10,962 nucleotides of DNA from Baffinella frigidus (lineage: Eukaryota; Cryptophyceae; Cryptomonadales; Baffinellaceae), in assembly GCA_026770585.1 (NCBI GenBank), contig MU646916.1, forward strand, positions 90,892 to 101,853, in the 5' to 3' direction. A model generated the notes under the pieces. It was not told where the DNA came from. It ran no database searches and saw nothing but the letters and a program-made list of their open reading frames with translations. Of the stretch, positions 6,189 to 10,962 are shown piece after piece; the first letter of the stretch is position 1, and every line of letters begins with the position of its first letter. A program made the position numbers and the translations under genes.

Positions 6189-6302
6189 CCACAGAGTCAC
6201 AGAGATGAGATAGTTGTATTCAACTGCCGACATCGCAGACATCACAGAGACGAGGTTACGTTCAACTGGGGCCGCACTCTTCTCAGTCCTCCCACCGTCC
6301 CC
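6189..6302. other. CACAGAG-rich short repeat stretch
   Basis: GACATCACAGAGACGAGGTT and similar ACATCGCAGACATCACAGAG strings repeat with a short irregular period, and GTTCAACTG / TTCAACTG appear twice. It seems to be a degenerate continuation of the preceding repeats. No gene is supported. Confidence 0.35.
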
Positions 6303-6339
6303 GCTCTTGCTCTCTCTCTCTCCCCCCCCCTCCCTCTGT

Positions 6340-6391
<52 letters not shown>

Positions 6392-6393
6392 CC
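6303..6393 (+). repeat. CT microsatellite
   Basis: The plus strand is a pyrimidine tract of CTCTCT and CCCTCC units over about 90 bases. It is the strand-opposite of the GA tract at 5567-5657, so the two could pair as a long imperfect inverted repeat bracketing the LCAAGER/DSRQ fragments. Confidence 0.9.
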
Positions 6394-6455
6394 ACTGTCG
6401 TCTCACCGTCCTCCCACGTTTCTCCCACGGATGGAAGATGGTGTGAGGAGTGACC

Positions 6456-6548
6456 CTGGAGGTAGAATCGCGCGAAGAAATTTCACCAAGGGTGGAGGAT
6501 GATGCGAGGTGAACTTGGAGGCAAAATAGCGCGAAGAAGCGCCATCAA
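6456..6548 (-). pseudogene. Two degenerate copies of the RFFALFCLQ exon-like segment
   Basis: Minus-strand 6546-6515 reads WRFFALFCLQ and is followed by GTTCACC, a possible donor. Minus-strand 6483-6456 reads NFFARFYLQ with a damaged site, GGTCAC. An in-frame TGA precedes the first. Both belong to the family best seen at 7721-7800. The family B element at 6553 is inserted directly upstream of the first copy. Confidence 0.45.
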
Positions 6549-6552
6549 TGGT

Positions 6553-6704
6553 CTTATCTCAGAAAACGAGTTCTAAAACTGGTTTTCTTAAGTCAATTCC
6601 CCTACAAATTTGTTAACTTGTGCGAAGAGTAAAGAATAAGTTGACGAATTTGTAGGGGAATTGACTTAAGAAAACGAGTTTTAGAACTTGTTTTCTGAGA
6701 TAAG
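6553..6704. mobile_element. Palindromic miniature element, family B copy 2
   Basis: The arms start CTTATCTCAGAAAACGAGTT and end in GTTTTCTGAGATAAG; the inner part has AAGTCAATTCCCCTACAAAT and a TTGAC/GTCAA pair like copy 1 (1761-1915). The flanking dinucleotide is GT on both sides (6551-6552, 6705-6706). Arm-to-arm identity within this element is far higher than its identity to copy 1 in the outer part. It is 152 bp and non-coding. Confidence 0.88.
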
Positions 6705-6900
6705 GTCACGCTCGGCCGATCAATGGTCAAGTCACGAAATCCTGGCCATAGCTCTTGTCTCTGGGGCGGGCCCGTTTCTTAAGGCGCATAGACTTTTGTA
6801 TCACTCAACGCAAGGCTCAAGGGCCTCGTTTAGGACCTGTATCGAGAGTAATCAAGAAGAAGAAGAAATTCTGGGTGGTGCAGAGCGGTTGCGCACTGTA
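6705..6900. other. Unassigned stretch
   Basis: No repeated peptide or palindrome is evident. ATCAATGGTCAAGTCACG at 6719 echoes the sequence on the left side of the family B element at 6545. A short AAGAAGAAGAAG run lies at 6854-6865. Confidence 0.35.
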
Positions 6901-6901
6901 A

Positions 6902-7112
6902 CCACTCGAGGCTAGAAGTGTGACTATTTTAAAAGTTTTAACTTTACAAGTCCTTTACAAGTGGACCGCTGTGTAGTAATTTTCACACAAATAGGGTCGT
7001 TTGGTCACGTGTCTCGGGTTATAACCCGAGATACGTGACCAAGCCTGCCCGTGACTGGTACTAAATGTAACAACCCCACATTTAAAATGGTCCCACTTCC
7101 AGCCTCGAGTGG
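6902..7112. mobile_element. Composite palindromic element with 42-bp central palindrome
   Basis: The outer arms CCACTCGAGGCT then GAAGTG and ATTTTAAA (6902-6932) are matched inversely at 7081-7112. In the middle, TTGGTCACGTGTCTCGGGTT and AACCCGAGATACGTGACCAA (7001-7042) form a nearly perfect hairpin with one mismatch. Between left arm and centre is GTGTAGTAATTTT, which is half of the family A core. The two halves are unequal (about 68 against 38 bp), so one side gained or lost sequence. No coding. Confidence 0.75.
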
Positions 7113-7188
7113 AACACCCAGGATTCCGTGATTTTATGGCTGTCCAATAACTTTTATCAAGGGTGGAGGATGGTGGGAGGAGTGAACT

Positions 7189-7247
7189 GGAGGCAAAAAA
7201 GCGCGGAGAAGCGCCCCACGGGAGCGCCCCACGTCAGCAAGGATGCT
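7189..7247 (-). pseudogene. Copy of the LTWGxPxGRF exon-like segment
   Basis: The minus strand reads LTWGAPVGRFSALFCLQ, matching LTWGPPMGRFFALFCLQ at 7721-7800. One G is missing at the exon end, so CCAGGTTC has become CCAGTTC and the donor is probably lost. A family A element begins directly upstream at 7248. Confidence 0.5.
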
Positions 7248-7395
7248 AATCTCATCTCCACAAAAGTATTAATTAATTGCTTTTGGCGCAACGAAATTTA
7301 CTACACAAATGCCCTACTATTACTTGTAAAAGAAAATCGTGTAGTAATTTTCGTTGCCAAAAATTAATTAATTAATACTTGTATGGAGATTGAAT
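7248..7395. mobile_element. Palindromic miniature element, family A copy 4
   Basis: AATCTCATCTCCACAAAAGT and the middle AATTAATTGCTTTTGGCGC are essentially those of copy 3 at 5188. The right arm has a small AATT expansion (TTAATTAATTAATACTTG). The core is AACGAAATTTACTACACA on the left and TGTAGTAATTTTCGTTGCC on the right. About 148 bp, non-coding. Confidence 0.9.
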
Positions 7396-7480
7396 CCAGT
7401 GGAGGCAAACTGCTTCCGGCGCAACATCCCGTAGCCACTGTGCTTGATACGACACCCTCTCCTCCCTACCACAGCTATAT

Positions 7481-7647
7481 TTTGACCAGTATATCTACGC
7501 CAGACCTGAGGGTGGTCAATCGCAAAAGTCAACTCATCAGTAGGCGTAAGTCAACTTTTGGCAGAATGTACAGGGTCCTGTACATTCTCCCCCTGTGTCA
7601 ACTTATGATTGCTCCCGGTCACGTCTAAAGTAGACTTTGACCAGTAT
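7481..7647. mobile_element. Element with 12-bp exact direct repeats and internal hairpin
   Basis: TTTGACCAGTAT is found at 7481-7492 and 7636-7647. The 143 bp between them have weak terminal inverted repeats, TCTACGCCAGACCTGA against TCTACTTTAGACGTGA on the other strand. They also hold three AAGTCAAC/GTCAACTT motifs and a 12-bp perfect hairpin, AGAATGTACAGG / CCTGTACATTCT (7563-7574, 7577-7588). No coding capacity. Confidence 0.7.
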
Positions 7648-7720
7648 GTAATTATTAAGAAATATTAAGAACCGACAGGGATCCAGATGCAATCCCGCAG
7701 AGATGGTGGGAGGTGCGAAC

Positions 7721-7800
7721 CTGGAGGCAGAACAGCGCGAAGAAGCGCCCCATCGGAGGGCCCCACGTCAACAACGCCGCCTCGCTCACTGATGCCTCAC
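7721..7800 (-). CDS. Best copy of the LTWGPPMGRFFALFCLQ exon-like segment
   Basis: The minus strand reads SEAALLTWGPPMGRFF then ALFCLQ, and ends at CTCCAG followed by GTTCGCACC, a plausible 5' splice site. The same peptide is conserved at 7189-7247 and, in part, at 6456-6548, with frame kept across indel-free DNA. The segment is hydrophobic at its end. The upstream exon limit is unclear; the frame stays open to about 7891. The family is not recognised. It could be an exon of the same minus-strand gene as the other segments. Confidence 0.45.
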
Positions 7801-7809
7801 TCCTCTCCC

Positions 7810-8160
7810 ACCCTTGAAATCGCTCCCCCGTCAGTCTCTCCCCCCCCTGGACGCACCCAGAACACCCTTTGCACCCGTCCCCTATGCACATCTCCCGCCC
7901 CCCCCCCGCGTCCCCATGCTGTCCGAACGCAGAGTGCAGAGCGGTTCGGATCTCTCGGTCTCCGGGGGGTGACTTTCGCCCGCTTCCGCGCGCTAAGTTG
8001 TTGGATGCGATAAGTTGTTCGGAGGCGGAGTGGACGCCGCCCTCTCCGGGGCGCGTGCGAGATTCGGCGCTGTTTTCCGCGTATGCAAAGAACAGCTTGT
8101 ACCTGCATCAACCAAACGCCGCAGGGTCAGGAAACGGCGAATCCCTCTCTACATAAGTCC
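7810..8160. other. GC-rich stretch without a supported gene
   Basis: C-runs (7843-7850, 7899-7908) and a sequence rich in CCGC and GCGC fill this part. Frames up to 108 codons are open on both strands, but this is expected from the composition, and none has a repeated or recognisable peptide. Confidence 0.4.
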
Positions 8161-8192
8161 AGGAAAAATCAGGGAAAATCAGGGAAATTCGG
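8161..8192 (+). repeat. Short tandem repeat, GGRAAAATCAG
   Basis: Three near-identical units (GGAAAAATCA, GGGAAAATCA, GGGAAATTCG) follow directly. It is a minor slippage product. Confidence 0.6.
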
Positions 8193-8260
8193 AGAGGTGA
8201 ACCGAACGCCTGGGGGTTTCAGAAAAGGCGGGGAGGTCCCGGCTGGACAGAGCGGGCTGT

Positions 8261-8678
8261 CTTCACTGCAGAACTGCCTTCCAAACGGCAAAAACTGTGC
8301 ATTGCAATTTCTGGGGGAAACGTGACCAAACCCAAAAAAATCACGAAAGTTACTACAAAAATGCCCACCTGTAAAGATCCCCAGTTTAAAATTGGGTGCC
8401 CCACCATTCTCAAGTGGGGCCTGCAGCTCGCAGCTTTGGGGGGGCAGGGGGGTTGAGGGTGTGGAGCTGATGGGTTCAGGGTGTGGGGGTGAGGGGGTGA
8501 GGTTGAGGGGTGATAGCTTGAGGCGGGGGGGGGGGGGCACACACCTCTCAGAGAAAATCGCAGAGTCTAGTCATGTTCCGTTCCCGCACGAGAGCGAACT
8601 CAGAGGTGCCTTCCAGCGGCAAAAAAAACAGCGGATATAGCGTGGGGACTGCAGCTCGCATATTCAGGGGGGCAGGGG
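8261..8678 (-). pseudogene. Two-copy unit with FLPxxG exon-like piece and CTGCAGCTCGCA
   Basis: Minus-strand 8297-8261 reads QFLPFGRQFCSED and 8632-8591 reads LFFLPLEGTSEFAL, diverged copies of one piece. CTGCAGCTCGCA occurs at 8421 and 8649, each followed by a run of Gs and GGCAGGGG. The second copy continues on the minus strand into DSAIFSER before GTGTGTGCC near 8550, matching the end of the exon-like segment at 8753-8880. The arrangement is of local duplication with decay. Confidence 0.4.
8443..8537 (+). repeat. G-rich telomere-like block with 13-G run
   Basis: GGTTGAGGG, GGTTCAGGG and GGGGGTGAGGGG units end in 13 consecutive Gs (8525-8537). The block is likely to form G-quadruplexes. 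It lies directly downstream, on the minus strand, of a possible donor (GTGTGTGCC), so it occupies the place of an intron start. Confidence 0.7.
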
Positions 8679-8682
8679 TTTT

Positions 8683-8746
8683 ATGGTTTGGGGTTTGGGG
8701 TTTAGTGTTTAGGGTTTAGGGTTTGGAGTTTGGGGTTCAGGGGGGC
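8683..8746 (+). repeat. Telomere-type block next to an exon end
   Basis: TTTGGGG, TTTAGGG and TTCAGGGG units. On the minus strand they follow the donor GTATGTGCC (8752 downward), so the putative intron begins with CCCTAAACCCTAAA-type sequence. Confidence 0.8.
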
Positions 8747-8752
8747 ACATAC

Positions 8753-8880
8753 CTCGTGGAGAAGATCGCAGAGTCAAGCTGCTGGAGAGAGAAGAGGAGG
8801 TTCCCCTCGGCATCCGCGTCGCATGACATCCACCCTCCTCCAGCGTGTCCTCCATCACGTCCTCCGCCTGCACGAACCGG
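8753..8880 (-). CDS. Exon-like segment, GWMSCDADAEGNLLFSLQQ, copy a
   Basis: The minus strand reads GGGWMSCDADAEGNLLFSLQ, continues QLDSAIFSTR and ends at a donor, GTATGTGC. Copies b and c keep this peptide while differing at codon third positions (for example GCC/GCG, GAG/GAA, CTC/CTT), which is direct evidence that this frame was under selection. Plus-strand frames in the same place are shadows. The upstream part is glycine-rich and more diverged. The protein family is not recognised. Confidence 0.55.
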
Positions 8881-8937
8881 TGCGGTTTCAGTGTGTCGAA
8901 CACGGTTTCAGTGTGTCCAACACACGCCTCGTGGAGA

Positions 8938-9030
8938 AGATAGCAGAGTCGAGCTGCTGGAGAGAGAAGAGAAGGTTCCCCTCCGCATCCGCGTCGCAGG
9001 ACATCCACCCTCCCCCAGGAACTCCCATAC
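8938..9030 (-). CDS. Exon-like segment, copy b
   Basis: The same peptide as copy a, GWMSCDADAEGNLLFSLQQ then LDSAIFSTR, with silent changes. The exon end is followed by GCGTGTGT, a GC-type donor or a mutated GT. The upstream side lacks the HLHP part found in copies c to e. Confidence 0.5.
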
Positions 9031-9059
9031 CTGTATTTTGACCATCATACCTGTAAGTG

Positions 9060-9121
9060 TCACGAAATTCCCCCTAACATCCACCGAAACTCCTTCGGCA
9101 TGTCCTACCGGGTGAAGATGG
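9060..9121 (-). pseudogene. Exon-like segment, diverged copy
   Basis: After ATAAG the minus strand reads HLHPVGHAEGVSVDVRGNF, then VTLT. The HLHPVG start and the GNF position match copy c and the others. The central GWMSCDA part has been replaced. A decayed copy. Confidence 0.4.
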
Positions 9122-9137
9122 CTTATGGATTAGGGCC

Positions 9138-9229
9138 TAGGCTGCTGGAGAGAGAAGAGGAGGTTTCCTTCGGCATCCGCGTCGCATGACGTCCACCCTC
9201 CCCCCGCCGGTCCTACCGGGTGTAGATGG
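9138..9229 (-). CDS. Exon-like segment, copy c
   Basis: The minus strand reads HLHPVGPAGGGWTSCDADA, then EGNLLFSLQQP, joining the HLHP start with the CDADAEGN core in one frame. This shows the two parts belong to one exon. The acceptor position has AAT in place of AAG, and the end is truncated at CAGCCTAGG. A telomere-type block lies directly upstream (9230-9284). Confidence 0.5.
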
Positions 9230-9284
9230 ATTAGGGTTTAGAGCGCAGGGCTTAGGGTTCAAGGCTTAGGGTGTAGGGTGTAGG
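9230..9284 (+). repeat. Telomere-type block upstream of exon copy c
   Basis: TTAGGGTTTAGAGCGCAGGG, then CTTAGGG, TTCAAGG and TGTAGGG units. On the minus strand it ends CCCTAATCC right before the HLHP codons. Confidence 0.75.
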
Positions 9285-9337
9285 ACATCCACCCTCATCC
9301 CGGAACTTCTCAAGCTGGTCCTGGTGGGTACAGATAG
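9285..9337 (-). pseudogene. Exon-like segment, copy e
   Basis: After CCTAAG the minus strand reads YLYPPGPA, a stop, EVPG, a stop, GWMSY. Frame and key residues (L.P.GPA, GWMS) match, but two stops break it. The copy ends in the telomere-type block at 9230-9284. Confidence 0.45.
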
Positions 9338-9405
9338 CTTAGGGTTTCCCCACACTCCTAAGCCCTAAACCCTTAGCCCTAAATCCTAAGCCTTAAACAC
9401 TAAGC
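9338..9405. repeat. Telomere-type block with strand switch
   Basis: CTTAGGGTTT (G-strand) is followed at 9352-9405 by CCTAAGCCCTAAACCCTTAG and CCCTAAATCCTAAGCC, i.e. C-strand units on the same plus strand. All other blocks in the window have the G-strand on plus. An inversion or hairpin-mediated copying is implied. Confidence 0.8.
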
Positions 9406-9424
9406 CATCTGTAACTCGTAACTG

Positions 9425-9519
9425 TCACACGTTTGAAAAGAGGAGGTTTCCCTTCCACGTTACGTGGCATCCACCCTCCTCCTGGACCTCCTCCGGCACG
9501 TCCTGGTGGGTGCAGGTGG
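9425..9519 (-). pseudogene. Exon-like segment, copy d
   Basis: After TTAAG the minus strand reads HLHPPGRAGGGPGGGWMPR, then a one-base indel before GNLLFS. The start is well preserved and the telomere-type array at 9520-9692 directly precedes it. It is the most upstream copy of the family. Confidence 0.45.
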
Positions 9520-9591
9520 CTTAAGGTTTAGGGCTTGGGGTTCAAGGCTCAGGGTGTAGGGTGTAAGGTGTAGGGTGTAGGGTGTAGGGGT

Positions 9592-9644
<53 letters not shown>

Positions 9645-9692
9645 GATTGAGGGTGAGGGTTGAGGGTTGAGGGTTTGGGGTTGAAGGTTTAG
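9520..9692 (+). repeat. Telomere-type array with TTGAGGG core
   Basis: TTTAGGG, TTGGGG, TTCAAGG and TGTAGGG variants lead into about ten TTGAGGG units (9591-9672). On the minus strand this array lies between the donor at 9812 and the acceptor-like TTAAG at 9520, so most of that putative 292-bp intron would be telomere-type repeat. Confidence 0.9.
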
Positions 9693-9812
9693 GCGCGCGA
9701 CTCGTGGTTTTCATTCGTTTGATCGCAGCTCTAACTCGCGATATAAAACAATAGCTGAATCAACGAAACGTTCAAGAAAAAAACGCAATCAAGAAACGTA
9801 GAAGAACCGTAC

Positions 9813-10225
9813 CAGCGTTAGTTCGGAGGGCAGCCGTATCGTTCTCCCCCTGCGCAGGCATCTCCCCGTGCGGCACGCAACCCTCCTCCCACGCATTCAA
9901 ATGAGAGCCTTGGCTGGGAAACGTTGGAATGTTCAGAAGAAAACGTACCGGCGTTAGGTCGGAGGGCAGCCGTGTCCGCCTCCCCCGGCGCAGGTATCTC
10001 CCCGTGCGGCACGCATCCCTCGTGTTCGGGCGAGTGCATCATGGGTGTGAATCCTAGCTGTGACAGGGTTGTGAACGTACCAGCGTTATGTCGGAGGGCA
10101 GCCGTATCGTTCTCCCCCTGGGCATGCATCTCCCCGTGCGGCACGCAGCCCTCCTCCCATGCCGAGTCGAGCACGTCTTTGATGTAGGTGGCAACTGATA
10201 CCACTTCACGCGCGAGCTCGGAGTC
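9813..10225 (-). CDS. Three tandem exons, EEGCVPHGEM..NDTAALR repeats (partial gene)
   Basis: Minus-strand exons fit at 10225-10081 (145 bp), 10053-9949 (105 bp) and 9908-9813 (96 bp). The first follows ATGCAG and reads SELAREVVSVATYIKDVLDS, then WEEGCVPHGEMHAQGENDTA and ALRHNAG. Exons 2 and 3 repeat EGCVPHGEIPAPGEADTAAL and EEGCVPHGEMPAQGENDTAA. All three end at GTAC (GTACGT twice, GTACGG once). Putative introns are only 27 and 40 bp (ending CTAG and CAAG). With them, all exon junctions are phase 1 and the frame is kept; without the 40-bp intron the third repeat is out of frame. The ATG at 10231 could be a start, or CAG the acceptor of an internal exon. The domain is not recognised. Confidence 0.55.
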
Positions 10226-10296
10226 CTGCATTTAATGCGAAATTATATTCAATGTAAGACTGTGTGTCGTGCTATCTTAGCAGTGTTGAGTTTTTT

Positions 10297-10706
10297 TCGG
10301 GTGTAGGTCAGTTTGGTATGTAGGGTTTAGGTGTGTTGAGGGATTGGGGTTTGGGTCAAAAGGCAGGCACGCGCCATCCGCAGCATGAAATTGCCATAGA
10401 CGTCATCATGTCCACTACACGTATACGCATCCTACGACACTTTTACACACCCTACCGCACGTACAGCCCCCGCCAAACCCATATAACGATACATGCGTCC
10501 GGGCTGCCGTACTATCTTCCATAAAGCTCCGATATTTTCCGAAATAACACGATGAGAGGAAGGCACTATCCTCAGCATGCGATCGCCATAGAGTTGAGGG
10601 GTTCGGGTGTAGGTCAGTTTAGTATTTAGTATTTAGATGTGCTTATGGATCAGGGTTTACGTCAGAAGGCAAGCACGAACCATCTGCAGCATTCGATCAC
10701 CGGATA
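10297..10706. repeat. 100-bp direct repeat pair
   Basis: About 10297-10399 and 10602-10706 are copies: TTCGGGTGTAGGTCAGTTT, then TAGTATTTAG-like or TATGTAGGGTTTAGG sequence, GGTCA(AA/GA)AGGCA, and the CATCYGCAGCAT piece. The first has more TTTAGGG-like units. Each carries one copy of the DRMLRMV exon-like piece at its end. Positions 10400-10560 are otherwise unassigned. Confidence 0.75.
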
Positions 10707-10823
10707 ATCCATAGCCCCTACCGTAGGCAATACCGTAGGGACGTAGGGGGGGTCCTACGGATAATGTAGCGGAAAGGTGGCCCGAATCGGGTATACACCA
10801 TCCGCAGCATTCGATCGCTGTAT

Positions 10824-10825
<2 letters not shown>
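10362..10825 (-). pseudogene. Four copies of a small exon-like piece, DRMLRMV
   Basis: Minus-strand copies at 10825-10788 (SDRMLRMVYTR), 10706-10669 (GDRMLQMVRAC), 10592-10561 (GDRMLRIVP) and 10399-10362 (NFMLRMARAC). After the codons for RM comes GTGTAT, GTTCGT, GTGCCT or GCGCGT, so the piece may end at a 5' splice site. One copy has ATACAG just before it. Too short to name. Confidence 0.4.
10708..10760. repeat. TACGGTAGG palindromic fragment
   Basis: CCCCTACCGTAGGCAATACC then GTAGGGACGTAGGGGGGG is the inverse of 1478-1512 and resembles the centre of the 5343-5525 element (CCTAGGCAATGCCGTAGG). It can fold on itself. Probably a fragment of that element family inserted between two DRMLRMV copies. 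Confidence 0.5.

Positions 10826-10962
<137 letters not shown>

Noticed and set aside
5533-6213. A 226-codon plus-strand open frame, and overlapping minus-strand frames up to 196 codons
   Set aside because: The frames start in or cross a GA tract that lacks stops by composition. The predicted proteins are low-complexity with no recognisable domain, and the repeated peptides within support other, shorter minus-strand readings.
7563-7588. Hairpin as a transcription terminator
   Set aside because: No U-run follows, the setting is eukaryotic, and the hairpin is at the centre of an element with its own target duplication.
7797-8111. A 104-codon minus-strand frame
   Set aside because: Arginine- and glycine-rich translation of GC-rich DNA, with overlapping open frames on the other strand, no repeat support and no motif.
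8723-9115. A 130-codon plus-strand frame with repeated EKIAESSCWREKRRFP
   Set aside because: It is the antisense of the GWMSCDADAEGN segment. Copy differences are silent in the minus-strand frame but often change the plus-strand protein, and splice-like sites fit the minus strand.

Overview
The window looks like eukaryotic nuclear, repeat-dense, possibly subtelomeric DNA. Nothing resembles a bacterial or viral gene layout. There is no long intact reading frame, no rRNA and no convincing complete tRNA. Degenerate TTTAGGG/TTGAGGG/TGTAGGG arrays recur throughout; this telomere type is known from plants, green algae, dinoflagellates, oomycetes and some other protists. Short exon-like pieces with candidate splice sites, miniature inverted-repeat elements and GA/CT microsatellites fit a large-genome microalga or related protist. 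A prasinophyte-like green alga is my best guess, at low confidence.

The main result comes from comparing diverged repeat copies within the window. Several families of short coding-like segments occur as clusters of two to six copies, and all favoured readings are on the minus strand. Going 5' to 3' on that strand they are: DRMLRMV (10825-10362, four copies); an AREVVSVATYIKDVLD segment followed by three copies of EEGCVPHGEM...NDTAALR (10225-9813); HLHP..GWMSCDADAEGNLLFSLQQ (9519-8753); FLPxxG (8632-8261); LTWGPPMGRFFALFCLQ (7800-6456); DSRQxxEVR and LCAAGER pieces (6188-5656); RFWPIDAERSIYTAKLTVT (4896-3701); and LRIQGTVAGAVWGFFVAFVTGSVKGDYPVE (2110-580). Many copies stop at a possible 5' splice site. 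The last two families read like membrane-anchored and transmembrane segments and could belong to a FUSC/ALMT-like membrane protein. I suggest that part or all of the window is one intron-swollen minus-strand gene, or its decayed and duplicated remains.

Between the coding pieces lie (i) interstitial telomere-type arrays, several directly abutting exon boundaries; (ii) palindromic mobile elements in at least four groups: family A with the core AACGAAATTTACTACACA (four copies), family B with CTTATCTCA ends (two copies), elements with 12-bp flanking direct repeats (three cases), and a composite palindrome at 6902-7112; (iii) a tandem array of AAGTTGAC..GTCAACTT units fused to exon fragments (3582-4815); and (iv) a 17-bp minisatellite, GA/CT microsatellites and G-runs.

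Stretches with nothing I can assign: 460-579, 2370-2430, 2766-2890, 3474-3580, 4922-5187, 6705-6900, 7396-7480, 7810-8160 and 10400-10560.
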